Assembly: GCA_934646005.1 (NCBI GenBank)
Contig: CAKUED010000004.1
Location: forward strand, 1 to 64,000
From: an uncultured Oscillospiraceae bacterium
Lineage (GTDB): Bacteria; Bacillota; Clostridia; Oscillospirales; Oscillospiraceae
Direction: 5' to 3'
DNA length: 64,000 nt
Below, piece by piece: positions 16,607 to 24,380 of the stretch; position 1 is the stretch's first letter; each line of letters opens with the position of its first letter. Below the pieces are notes generated by a model. That model had not been told where the DNA came from and ran no database searches. It saw only the letters and a program-made list of their open reading frames with translations. A program made the translations under genes and the position numbers.

Positions 16607-17040
16607 CAGACCATCCGGCAGCTTTCGCAGCTCGTGCAGTCCGGGAACTTGCTGTGATCGTAGGCAATGCCGTTGCGGTCATAGTAGTCCTTGATCGCGG
16701 ACTTGATGGATTCCTCCGCCAGAACGGAGCAGTGCAGCTTGTGCGCGGGCAGACCGCCGAGCGCTTCGACGACCTGCTTGTTCGTGACCGCCAGCGCCTC
16801 GTCAATGGTCTTGCCCTTGATCATCTCGGTCGCCATGGAACTCGACGCGATGGCGCTGCCGCAGCCAAAGGTCTCAAACTTCACGTCCGTGATGACGTTA
16901 TCCTGGATCTTCAGGTACATTTTCATAATATCGCCGCATTTGGCGTTGCCGACCTCGCCGATGGCGTCGGCGTTTTCAATGCTGCCGACGTTGCGTGGGT
17001 GCTGGAAATGATCCATAACGGTATCCGTATAAAGTGCCAT
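16606..17040 (-). CDS. nifU: Fe-S cluster assembly scaffold NifU/IscU
   Basis: 144 residues, the IscU-type N-terminal scaffold domain. Cysteines are placed in 'GNAKCGDIMKMYL', 'FETFGCGSAIASS' and near the C-terminus 'CTSCESC'. The classical third ligand of the LPPxKxHCS motif appears as 'LPAHKLHCSVLAEE', with the conserved K-x-H-C-S. It takes sulfur from the NifS desulfurase encoded directly upstream and assembles clusters for transfer. The extra C-terminal Cys cluster is typical of clostridial NifU-like proteins. Ribosome site AGGAGGAG precedes the ATG. Confidence 0.95.
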   Translation of the reverse strand: MALYTDTVMDHFQHPRNVGSIENADAIGEVGNAKCGDIMKMYLKIQDNVITDVKFETFGCGSAIASSSMATEMIKGKTIDEALAVTNKQVVEALGGLPAHKLHCSVLAEESIKSAIKDYYDRNGIAYDHSKFPDCTSCESCRMV

Positions 17041-17053
17041 GATTTTCTCCTCC

Positions 17054-18241
17054 TTACAGAATGAACTGACGCTTGCCGCACAGCAGGTCCTTCCAGACCG
17101 GCGACATATCGCGCAGACGCTCCACGACCTCGGGCACAGCCGCGAGGATGTGGTCGATCTCTTCTTCCGTGTTCCACTCGCACAGGCTCAGACGCAGCGA
17201 GCCGTGCGCCACGTCGTGCACGCGCCCGATGGCGAGCAGCACATGGCTGGGGTCGAGCGAGCCGGACGTGCACGCGCTGCCGGACGAGGCGCAGATGCCC
17301 TTCGCGTCCAGAAGCAGCAGCAGGCTCTCGCCCTCGATGCCCTCAAAGCAGAAGCTCACATTGCCCGGCAGGCGGTTCACAGGGTCGCCGTTGAGGGCGC
17401 TGTGCGGAATTTTGGAAAGACCCGCGATGAGCTTGTCGCGCAGCGCACCGACCTTCTTCGCGTTTTCGTCGATGTGCGCACACGCCTCTTGGAACGCGAC
17501 CGCCATCGCCATGATGCCCGGGACGTTTTCCGTGCCCGCGCGCTTGCCGCGCTCCTGCGCGCCGCCCTCGATGAGGTTCGTCAGGAGGATGCCGCGCTTG
17601 GCGTACAGCAGACCCACGCCCTTCGGACCGTGGAACTTGTGCGCCGAGAGGGAGAGCATATCAATGTGCTCCGCCTGCACGTCGATGTGCAGATGCCCCG
17701 CCGCCTGCACGGCGTCGGTGTGGAACAGCACGCCCTTTTCCTTGCAGACCGCGCCGATCTGGGCGATGGGGAGGATCGAGCCGATCTCGTTGTTGGCGTA
17801 CATGATGGTGACAAGGCAGGTGTCCTCGCGGATGGCGTCCGCCACCTGCTGCGCCGTGACCGTGCCGAGCGGACCGACGTCCAGAAGCTGGACCTCAAAG
17901 CCTTCTTTTTCGAGCTTTTTCAGCGTATGCAGCACCGCGTGATGCTCAAACGCCGTGGAAATGATGTGCTTTTTGCCTTTTTTCGCGCCCATCAGCGCCG
18001 CCGAGCGGATCGCCTGGTTGTCCGCTTCGCTGCCGCCGGAGGTAAAATAGATCTCCTTCGGGTCGCAGTTGAGCAGCCGTGCGCAGGTCGCGCGCGCGTT
18101 TTGCAGCGCTTCGTTTGCTTTCTGACCGACGGTGTGGAGGCTCGACGGGTTGCCGTACACCTCTTCCATCGCACGGGTCATGGTTTCAATCGCGGCGGGG
18201 CTCATTTTTGTCGTTGCCGCATTATCAGCATAAACTGTCAT
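17054..18241 (-). CDS. nifS: Cysteine desulfurase NifS/IscS
   Basis: 395 residues. It converts cysteine to alanine and an enzyme-bound persulfide for Fe-S clusters and tRNA thiolation. The sequence shows 'MTVYADNAATTKMSPAA', the PLP lysine in 'SLSAHKFHGPKGVGLLY', and the mobile-loop catalytic Cys in 'SSGSACTSGSLDPSHVL'. The ATG at 18241 follows GAGGTG; an upstream in-frame extension is rejected because it crosses the promoter. The gene has its own promoter between the Rrf2 gene and itself and leads nifS-nifU-mnmA. Confidence 0.96.
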   Translation of the reverse strand: MTVYADNAATTKMSPAAIETMTRAMEEVYGNPSSLHTVGQKANEALQNARATCARLLNCDPKEIYFTSGGSEADNQAIRSAALMGAKKGKKHIISTAFEHHAVLHTLKKLEKEGFEVQLLDVGPLGTVTAQQVADAIREDTCLVTIMYANNEIGSILPIAQIGAVCKEKGVLFHTDAVQAAGHLHIDVQAEHIDMLSLSAHKFHGPKGVGLLYAKRGILLTNLIEGGAQERGKRAGTENVPGIMAMAVAFQEACAHIDENAKKVGALRDKLIAGLSKIPHSALNGDPVNRLPGNVSFCFEGIEGESLLLLLDAKGICASSGSACTSGSLDPSHVLLAIGRVHDVAHGSLRLSLCEWNTEEEIDHILAAVPEVVERLRDMSPVWKDLLCGKRQFIL

Positions 18242-18290
18242 TTGATTCACCTCAGATTTGGTTCGAGACGATTCTCGTTTTTTCACGCAT

Positions 18291-18319
18291 AAGATACCAC
18301 TATAAACCTAGCTTGTCAA
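18291..18319 (-). promoter_or_regulatory. nifS-nifU-mnmA promoter
   Basis: TTGACA (18319..18314), 17-base spacer, TATCTT (18296..18291). The -35 box lies inside the inverted repeat 18302-18328. Confidence 0.8.
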
Positions 18320-18328
18320 TAGGTTTAT
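18302..18328. promoter_or_regulatory. Candidate Rrf2 operator at the nifS promoter
   Basis: ATAAACCT and AGGTTTAT form a perfect 8-bp inverted repeat separated by 11 bases, covering the -35 box of the nifS promoter. The adjacent gene encodes an IscR-like regulator, so autoregulation of the whole cluster is likely. That it is the operator is inferred. Confidence 0.5.
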
Positions 18329-18769
18329 TCATTTTTCGTGCTCGGCGCACGGCGTGGGCACTTCACCCTCCGCGACCACATCGGCAAGGCTCACGCCGTC
18401 GAGGTAGTCGTTGATGACGCGGTCGAGCTTTTCCCAGATGGGCAGCGATTTGCACAGGCTTTTGCGCATACAGCAGCCCTTGCGGTCATCCAGGCACGAC
18501 ACCGGCGCGAGCGTTCCCTCCGTCAGGCGGATGATCTCGCCCACAGAGTAGTCCTCGGGCCTGCGGCACAGCCGGTAGCCGCCGCCCTTGCCGCGCACGC
18601 CCTCCACGAGACCCGCTTTTACGAGCACGGAGATGATGCTCTCCAGATATTTTTCGGAAATTTCCTGACGCTCGGCAATCACGGGCAGGGACATATAGCT
18701 CTCCGCGCCGTTCTGCGCCAGCTCCACCATAATGTGCAGCGCGTAGCGCCCTTTGGTTGAGATCAGCAT
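18329..18769 (-). CDS. IscR-like Rrf2-family transcriptional regulator
   Basis: 146 residues. An N-terminal winged helix ('MLISTKGRYALHIMVELAQNG', 'LESIISVLVKAGLVEGVRGKGGGYRL') is followed by three to four cysteines in 'APVSCLDDRKGCCMRKSLC', the place where IscR binds its Fe-S cluster. It probably senses Fe-S status and represses the nifS-nifU-mnmA operon. The ATG at 18769 follows AAAGGAGG; a much longer in-frame extension into the divergent promoter region is rejected. It has its own promoter, whose -10 box overlaps another small inverted repeat. Confidence 0.93.
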   Translation of the reverse strand: MLISTKGRYALHIMVELAQNGAESYMSLPVIAERQEISEKYLESIISVLVKAGLVEGVRGKGGGYRLCRRPEDYSVGEIIRLTEGTLAPVSCLDDRKGCCMRKSLCKSLPIWEKLDRVINDYLDGVSLADVVAEGEVPTPCAEHEK

Positions 18770-18790
18770 AAAACTGCCGCCTCCTTTAAA

Positions 18791-18807
18791 GTATAAACAT
18801 AGTATAC
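18791..18807. promoter_or_regulatory. Candidate Rrf2 operator at its own promoter
   Basis: GTATA and TATAC arms separated by 7 bases, overlapping the -10 box of the Rrf2 gene. The short arms make this less certain than the nifS-side repeat. Confidence 0.35.
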
Positions 18808-18829
18808 CACTGGGGATTAAAAAATGCAA
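18801..18829 (-). promoter_or_regulatory. Promoter of the Rrf2 regulator gene
   Basis: TTGCAT (18829..18824), 17-base spacer, TATACT (18806..18801), divergent from the glycerol-1-phosphate dehydrogenase promoter. Confidence 0.78.
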
Positions 18830-18853
18830 CATTCCATAAAATTTTCTGTAGGA

Positions 18854-18882
18854 TTGCATTGCGCGGGCAAAGCGGCTATAAT
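18854..18882 (+). promoter_or_regulatory. Promoter of the glycerol-1-phosphate dehydrogenase gene
   Basis: TTGCAT, 17-base spacer, perfect TATAAT, about 30 bases before the ribosome site. Confidence 0.8.
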
Positions 18883-18910
18883 GCAGAAAAAAGCAGCGGA
18901 GGAATGCGGA

Positions 18911-20173
18911 ATGCTGGATTTTCACAAGCTCATCGCAGAGTACCAGAACTGCCCATGCGGGCAGGCGCACGAGTGCGCCATCGACGATATTGTGATAGAG
19001 AGCGGCGCGGTGCACCACGTCGGCGAGGTTTTAGCGCGCAATGACTTTCCACGCCGCCTGCTCGTGGTCGCGGACAAAACGACGCTCGCGGCGGCGGACG
19101 GCATTCTGGAAGGTCTGACAGGCTTTGACATCACACTGAAAATTTATGACACGCTGCGCGTCGCCACGATGGATGATGTGCGCACCGTGGAGGGCTATTT
19201 TGACCGCTGCGACGCGGTGCTCGCCGTCGGGACAGGCTCGATCCACGACCCGTGCCGTTTTGCCTGCGCGCGGCAGGATAAAAAGCTGGCGCTGTTCGCA
19301 ACAGCCCCCAGCATGGACGGCTTCGCGTCCTACAGCGCGCCAATCGTGGACGGCAATTTCAAAACGACCCACCCGGCAAAATGCCCGGAGGTCATCATCG
19401 CGGACACGAAAATTCTCGCCGCCGCGCCCGCGCAGCTCAAATCGGCGGGCTTCGGCGACATGGTGTCGAAATACGTCGCGCTCATCGACTGGCAGGTCTC
19501 GCACCTGCTGACAGGGGAGAGCTACTGCCAGCGCGTCGCCGACCTGACGCGCATGGCGACCGACCGCATCCTCACGCAGGCGGAGCTGGTCACGGCGGCG
19601 GATGAGGACGCGGCGGGCGCGATCTTCGAGTCGCTGCTGCTCACGGGCATCGCCATGAGTTTTACCAAAACGTCCCGCCCCGGCAGCGGCACGGAGCACA
19701 TTCTGGCGCACTATTGGGAGTGCAAGGAGCTGCTGGAGGGCAAGATCCCGAACTTCCACGGCGAGGACGTGGGCGTTGCCACGCTGCTGATTTTGGATTA
19801 TTACGACAAGCTCGCGCGCCTGCCCGCTGTGACGGCGCACCGCGAGGAGAACGACTGGGACGATATTTACCGCGTCTACGGCGCGCTCGCGCCCGATGTG
19901 CGCCGCCTCAACACGCCCGATACCATCACCGACGCCATCGAGCCGCGCGCCATCGAGGAGAATTGGGGCAAGATCGTGGAAATTGTCCGCAGCGTACCCA
20001 CGGCGGCAGAATGCCGCGCCGCGATGCGCAAGGCGGGCTGCAAGCTCACGCCGGACGAGATCGGCAAGTCGCCGGACTTCATTGCCGAGAGTTTCCGCTA
20101 TCATCCGTATATGCGCCGCCGTTTGTCCCTCAAGCGCGTGAGCCATATGCTCGATCTGCCGGAGAATTTCTAA
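18911..20173 (+). CDS. sn-glycerol-1-phosphate dehydrogenase (AraM/EgsA family)
   Basis: 420 residues of the iron/zinc-containing dehydrogenase fold. It interconverts dihydroxyacetone phosphate and sn-glycerol-1-phosphate. NAD-binding 'AVLAVGTGSIHDPCRFAC' and 'ATAPSMDGFASYSAPIVDG' are characteristic of AraM/EgsA proteins, and metal ligands are expected around 'FGDMVSKY' and 'GSGTEHILAHYWE'. In bacteria the product is used for unusual heptaprenyl-glycerol lipids or in arabinose-linked clusters. The ATG at 18911 follows GCGGAGGAATGCGG; the upstream in-frame start lies over the promoter. It stands alone between the Rrf2 promoter and htrA, so its pathway partners are not local. Confidence 0.9.
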   Translation: MLDFHKLIAEYQNCPCGQAHECAIDDIVIESGAVHHVGEVLARNDFPRRLLVVADKTTLAAADGILEGLTGFDITLKIYDTLRVATMDDVRTVEGYFDRCDAVLAVGTGSIHDPCRFACARQDKKLALFATAPSMDGFASYSAPIVDGNFKTTHPAKCPEVIIADTKILAAAPAQLKSAGFGDMVSKYVALIDWQVSHLLTGESYCQRVADLTRMATDRILTQAELVTAADEDAAGAIFESLLLTGIAMSFTKTSRPGSGTEHILAHYWECKELLEGKIPNFHGEDVGVATLLILDYYDKLARLPAVTAHREENDWDDIYRVYGALAPDVRRLNTPDTITDAIEPRAIEENWGKIVEIVRSVPTAAECRAAMRKAGCKLTPDEIGKSPDFIAESFRYHPYMRRRLSLKRVSHMLDLPENF

Positions 20174-20293
20174 AAAAAGTCAAACTTCGTTCAAAATTCG
20201 TTTTCTGCGCGGACATATAATTTTCATAAATCGTGCTTAACATAGCATCATAGAAATTAACCGCAGTCCATGCGGCAGCAAGGAGCGTTTTTT

Positions 20294-21715
20294 ATGGATA
20301 ACTATGATGAGAGAATGAATTATTCCTTCGAGCCGCAGCCCGAACCCGCTGCGCCGCAGCATGAGCCGCAGCACAACGAGCCGAAAAAGGTAAAGGGCAA
20401 GACCGGCAGGCTCATCGCACTGGTCGTCGCCGTGGCGCTCGTCGCCGGGATCGGCGGCTCGGTGCTCACGGACGTGATCGGCAAAATTTCCGAGCGCAAC
20501 GCCGAGACCCGCGCGGCAATGGCGGAAGCGCCCGCCGAGACCGTAGAGCCGTCCACCGAGGACGCGACCGATCCGTCTGCCGAGCCGGGCACGACGCAGG
20601 AATACACCATTGAAAAGACCCCGCTTCCCACCACGCTCAAGTCGAACGACGGCGACAAGTCGCTGACGCCCGCCGAGGTCTACGCGATGAACGTGGACGC
20701 GGTCGTCGGCATCCGCACCACCGGCACGACGAACGTCTGGGGGCAGATCACTTCGACCTCGACCGCCGGCAGCGGCTTTGTGCTCACGGCTGACGGCTAC
20801 ATCGTCACCAACTACCACGTCATCAAGGGCGGCGAGAGCATCACCGTCGCCATGCACAACGGCGAAGAATATGACGCCACCCTCATCGGCGGCGACGAGA
20901 CGAACGACATCGCGCTTTTGAAGGTGGACGCTGAAAATCTTCAGACTGTGACCATCGGCAACGCCGATGACCTCATCGTCGGCGAGCAGGTCGTCGCCAT
21001 CGGCAATCCGCTCGGCGAGCTGACCTTCACCATGACGCAGGGCTATATCAGCGCGCTCGACCGTGAGATCAACACCAGCGGCGTGCCGATCAATATGCTC
21101 CAGACCGACGCGGCGATCAATGCCGGCAACTCCGGCGGTCCGCTGTTTGACATGAACGGCAACGTCGTTGCCATCACCACCGCAAAGCCGTCCGCGTCGG
21201 CAGCAAACGGCAGCACCGTGGAGGGCATCGGCTTTGCCATCCCCATCAACGACGTGCTCGGCATGATCTACGACATTCAGGAGAACGGCCGCGTGACCGA
21301 CAAGGCATACCTCGGCGTCACGGTCAAGAATCTGGACACCGGGACCGCGCAGAGCTACGGTCTGCCGACCGGCGTGTATATCAATAGCGTCAGCGAGGGA
21401 AGCTGCGCCGAACAGGCGGGCATCCAGGCGGGCGACGTGCTTACGAGCTTTAACGGCAAGGCGCTTGCCAGCACCACGGAATTACAGGCAGAGCTGAACC
21501 GCTGCCGCGCGGGGGATGAAGTCAGCATCCGCGTCTGGCGCAGCGGCAGGGAGCTGGACCTCACGGTCACGCTCGACGAAAAGCCCGCCGAGACCGAGAC
21601 TGTGACCGAGCAGCCCGAGCAGCAGCCACAGGAGCAGCAGCCGTCCCAGAACGATCAGAGCGACGGCAGCTACGACCCGTACTACGAGTTCTTCCGCAAC
21701 TTCAACTTCGGTTGA
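20294..21715 (+). CDS. HtrA/DegP-family membrane-anchored serine protease
   Basis: 473 residues. A short cytoplasmic N-terminus rich in Pro/Glu/Asn, a transmembrane anchor near 38-58 ('LIALVVAVALVAGIGGSVL'), then a trypsin-like domain with His in 'IVTNYHVIKGG', Asp in 'DETNDIALLKV' and Ser in 'INAGNSGGPLF', and one PDZ domain (about 345-435). The tail is Glu/Gln-rich. It should degrade or refold damaged envelope proteins. The ATG at 20294 follows AAGGAG. A TATAAT at 20216-20221 may be its -10 box, but no good -35 is seen. It ends at a strong terminator. Confidence 0.94.
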   Translation: MDNYDERMNYSFEPQPEPAAPQHEPQHNEPKKVKGKTGRLIALVVAVALVAGIGGSVLTDVIGKISERNAETRAAMAEAPAETVEPSTEDATDPSAEPGTTQEYTIEKTPLPTTLKSNDGDKSLTPAEVYAMNVDAVVGIRTTGTTNVWGQITSTSTAGSGFVLTADGYIVTNYHVIKGGESITVAMHNGEEYDATLIGGDETNDIALLKVDAENLQTVTIGNADDLIVGEQVVAIGNPLGELTFTMTQGYISALDREINTSGVPINMLQTDAAINAGNSGGPLFDMNGNVVAITTAKPSASAANGSTVEGIGFAIPINDVLGMIYDIQENGRVTDKAYLGVTVKNLDTGTAQSYGLPTGVYINSVSEGSCAEQAGIQAGDVLTSFNGKALASTTELQAELNRCRAGDEVSIRVWRSGRELDLTVTLDEKPAETETVTEQPEQQPQEQQPSQNDQSDGSYDPYYEFFRNFNFG

Positions 21716-21744
21716 GTTTACTCATATAAGTTCTTTCCTCAAAA

Positions 21745-21783
21745 CCCCCGGGCGCTGTCACAGCAGCGCCCGGGGGCGATTTT
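21745..21783 (+). terminator. Terminator after the HtrA protease gene
   Basis: A 13-bp perfect GC-rich stem CCCCCGGGCGCTG/CAGCGCCCGGGGG with a 6-base loop, then CGATTTTA. Confidence 0.88.
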
Positions 21784-21804
21784 ATGGGCAAATCATGATT
21801 ATTA

Positions 21805-22082
21805 GTCGTAACGTAGGGGAGGGGCTTGCCCCTCCCGCGTAAGGTGCACAAACAATTTCGCACAACAAACGGCGACAACACAACGCGTCCGTAGGGGTCG
21901 ATGCCGCGCTCTCCCCGCACGCCGCACGTCCGTTTTCACGAAACGTTGCGGCAAACCCGTGATTGCCTCACGGGCGGACAGGGTCGTCCGCCCCTACGGG
22001 TGCGCGCCGTTTTGCACTAGCGCGGTCAAATTTGCGGTGCTTCACCGCGCGGGCGGGGCAAGCCCCGCCCCTACGTTACGAC
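21805..22082. repeat. Non-coding MITE-like element with 35-bp terminal inverted repeats
   Basis: The ends, 21805-21839 and 22048-22082, are inverted copies over 35 bases with two differences. Each end also folds on itself (GGGXGGGGC-TT-GCCCCYCCC), and the two differences are the paired positions X and Y (A/T in the left copy, C/G in the right), so the internal hairpin is kept. Inside lies another palindromic block, GGGCGGAC...GTCCGCCC followed by CTACGGGTGC. No transposase and no credible ORF is present. Related blocks recur at 55.9-56.3 kb. The gene-free stretch 21784-22164 holds nothing else besides the yloV terminator. Confidence 0.8.
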
Positions 22083-22121
22083 GAAACACGGCGGCAGCTC
22101 AGAAATAGGCTCTTTTTAGCA

Positions 22122-22157
22122 AAAAAACAGGCGGACACATCTGTGCCCGCCTGTTGG
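22122..22157 (-). terminator. Terminator after the YloV/FakA-like gene
   Basis: AACAGGCGGACACA pairs with TGTGCCCGCCTGTT (one mismatch, 2-base loop), followed on the minus strand by a run of seven or more T. Confidence 0.88.
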
Positions 22158-22164
22158 CGTTTCT

Positions 22165-23838
22165 TTATTCCGCAGAAATGAGGTAATAGTAGATCGGCTG
22201 ACCGCCGGAGAGGAGATTGACCTCCGCCTGCGGGGCGAGCTCGGTGAACAGGGCGGCGGTCTGCTCCGCCTCCTCCTGCGGCGTATCCGCGCCGTAGAAG
22301 ATGTTCACAAACTCCTTGCCGTCCGCACCGACCTTTTCCGCCATCATGCGCAGCAGCGCGTGCAGATCGCGGCTCGTGCCCATCAGTGCGCCGTTGCACA
22401 GCGCCAGATAGTCGCCCTCAACGATCTGATGTCCGTCAAAGTCGGAATCGCGTGCGGCGTAGGTGATCTGCATGGTTGTGACGGTGTCAAGGCAGTCCGA
22501 CATTGCGGCAGTGTTGTCCTCCGCCGGGAGCGACGCGTCAAAGTTCAGCATCGCGGTGATGCCCTGCGGCACGGTCTTGCTGGCGATGACGATGACCTGC
22601 CTGTCCGACAGCTCCGCCGCCTGCTGCGCGGCAAGAATGATGTTCTTATTGTTCGGCAGGACAAAGACCGTCTGCGCCGGGGTCTGCTCCACGGCGCGCA
22701 GAATATCCTGCGTGGAGGGGTTCATGGTCTGCCCGCCCTCGACGATCTGATCGACGCCGAGGTCGCGGAACACATCGGCAAGCCCCGCGCCCGCGCAAAC
22801 CGCGACCACGCCGTACTCCTTCGTGATCTCAACGGCGGCGTCCTCCTGCGCCTCCAGCTCCTGCTCGATCTTTTCCAGATCGTCGGTGGAGCGCGCGGCG
22901 CGTCCGGCGGCGAGATCGTCATGCTGCATCCGCATATTCTCGATCTTTGCCAGCTCCAGCGTGCCGTATTTCTGCGCCTCGCTCAGCGCGTCGCCGGGGA
23001 TATTGGTATGGACATGGACCTTGAACGCTTCATCGTCCTCGCCGATGACCAGGCTGTCGCCGATGCCGTCGAGGAAATGGCGCAGCGGCTCGAGCGAAAC
23101 GTCCTTAAATTTGCGCACAATGAACACCGTGTCGAACGCAAACGTAATATCCTCCGAGTCAAACTGGGCAAAGTCCGCCTGCTCGTTCACCGCGGCGTGA
23201 TCCACGGTGCTGACGACGTCATTGCCGCGCAGGGAGGAGAGCATCGCCTCCAGAATGAACACAAAGCCCATGCCGCCGGCATCCACGACACCGGCTTTTT
23301 TGAGCACCGGGTTCTGGTTGACGGTATTTTCAAGCGCTGCGCGGGCGGTCTCGATCGACTGCTCCACAACGTACTCAATATCGGCGCAGTCCTCTGCCAG
23401 CGCGCGCGCCGCGTCGGCAGTCAGGCGTGAAACGGTGAGGATCGTGCCCTCGGCGGGCTTCATGACCGCCTTATAGGCAGCGTCCACACCCGTGGTGAGC
23501 GCGGCGGCAAAATCGCGCCCGTCCGCACTGAGCTTGCCCTTCCACGCGGTAGAAAACCCGCGGAACAGCAGCGAAAGGATGACGCCGGAGTTCCCGCGCG
23601 CCCCGCGCAGCAGGGCAGAAGCGGTCATATCCGCCGCTTTGGTCAGGGTCAGGTCTTGCGGCGCTTTGGAAAGATCGGTCGCGGCAGCGCCGAGCGTCAT
23701 GCCCATGTTCGTGCCGGTATCGCCGTCAGGAACGGGGAACACGTTCAGCTCGTTGATCTTCTGGCAGTTGTTATCGATCGCCGCAGCCGCACTGCAGATC
23801 AGCCGGCGAAAGGAAGCGCCGTCAATGGTCTGAATCAA
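22165..23838 (-). CDS. yloV: DAK2-domain protein YloV (fatty-acid-kinase-A-like)
   Basis: 557 residues. The N-terminal DAK2 kinase domain has the ATP/metal motif 'NVFPVPDGDTGTNMGMT' and 'LRGARGNSGVILSLLFRGF'. The C-terminal half matches the FakA/YloV extension ('VVAVCAGAGLADVFRDLGVDQIVEGGQTMNPST', 'VFVLPNNKNIILAA'). The family includes FakA, which phosphorylates fatty acids held by a FakB (DegV) partner; no FakB gene is in the window, so the substrate is inferred. It lies 35 bases after asp23 and is read from the same promoter, the conserved asp23-yloV order of Firmicutes. Confidence 0.92.
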   Translation of the reverse strand: MIQTIDGASFRRLICSAAAAIDNNCQKINELNVFPVPDGDTGTNMGMTLGAAATDLSKAPQDLTLTKAADMTASALLRGARGNSGVILSLLFRGFSTAWKGKLSADGRDFAAALTTGVDAAYKAVMKPAEGTILTVSRLTADAARALAEDCADIEYVVEQSIETARAALENTVNQNPVLKKAGVVDAGGMGFVFILEAMLSSLRGNDVVSTVDHAAVNEQADFAQFDSEDITFAFDTVFIVRKFKDVSLEPLRHFLDGIGDSLVIGEDDEAFKVHVHTNIPGDALSEAQKYGTLELAKIENMRMQHDDLAAGRAARSTDDLEKIEQELEAQEDAAVEITKEYGVVAVCAGAGLADVFRDLGVDQIVEGGQTMNPSTQDILRAVEQTPAQTVFVLPNNKNIILAAQQAAELSDRQVIVIASKTVPQGITAMLNFDASLPAEDNTAAMSDCLDTVTTMQITYAARDSDFDGHQIVEGDYLALCNGALMGTSRDLHALLRMMAEKVGADGKEFVNIFYGADTPQEEAEQTAALFTELAPQAEVNLLSGGQPIYYYLISAE

Positions 23839-23873
23839 GTTAGAACACCTCCGTGTTGCGCAAACGGTGCGCG

Positions 23874-24227
23874 TTAGTCAGTAGTGATAGAGTCAACAAA
23901 AACGTTGACGGCGCGCACCTGCGTGCCGGTGGATTTGGAGACAAAATAGCGGACCTCATTGATGATGGAGTCACTGATGGCGCAGATATTGACGCCCCGG
24001 TCGATCATGATGTGCAGGTCGATGGAGATCGAGCCGTCTTCATGGAACAGAACGCGCACGCCCTTGCGCATCGCCTCGCGGCGAAGCAAATGCACAAGAC
24101 CGTCGGTCATGGAGCGCACCGCCATGCCCTTTACGCCAAAGCAGTTCGACGCGGCATAGCCGGCAATGCTGGTATAGACGTCGCTTTCCACCGCGATCAC
24201 ACCGCGGCTGGTTTTCTGACGGATCAT
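23874..24227 (-). CDS. Asp23/Gls24-family envelope stress protein
   Basis: 117 residues from the ATG at 24227, preceded by AAGGAGG. The Asp23 pattern is clear: 'TSRGVIAVESDVYTSIAGYAA', 'GVKGMAVRSM', 'SISIDLHIMIDRGVNICAISDSIINEVRYFVSKSTG'. These small proteins associate with the membrane through partners and respond to cell-envelope or alkaline stress. It precedes yloV as in most Firmicutes. Its 5' UTR contains a long perfect hairpin (24267-24320), unusual for this gene. Confidence 0.92.
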   Translation of the reverse strand: MIRQKTSRGVIAVESDVYTSIAGYAASNCFGVKGMAVRSMTDGLVHLLRREAMRKGVRVLFHEDGSISIDLHIMIDRGVNICAISDSIINEVRYFVSKSTGTQVRAVNVFVDSITTD

Positions 24228-24266
24228 GGAAATCCTCCTTTCGTTGGATAGAGAGTCGGTTTGTTC

Positions 24267-24320
24267 AGGCAGCACCGCGCAATTCGGCAAGTGTACAGAC
24301 GCAATTGCGCGGTGCTGCCT
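24267..24320 (-). promoter_or_regulatory. 18-bp perfect hairpin in the asp23 leader
   Basis: AGGCAGCACCGCGCAATT and AATTGCGCGGTGCTGCCT are perfect complements separated by 18 bases. It lies between the promoter (24337-24365) and the ribosome site and lacks a T tract, so it is not a normal terminator. It may bind a protein as DNA or stabilise/regulate the mRNA. Confidence 0.6.
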
Positions 24321-24336
24321 CCATAGTTGTCACATC

Positions 24337-24365
24337 ATTGTAACTCTTTTGCGGCAAAAGTACAA
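24337..24365 (-). promoter_or_regulatory. asp23-yloV promoter
   Basis: TTGTAC (24365..24360), 17-base spacer, TACAAT (24342..24337), about 110 bases upstream of the asp23 start. Confidence 0.7.
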
Positions 24366-24380
24366 GTTAAAAATAGGGTT

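Noticed and set aside
21800-22180. Short open frames inside the repeat element
   Set aside because: They contain the repeat blocks in all frames, lack ribosome sites and differ between the two copies.
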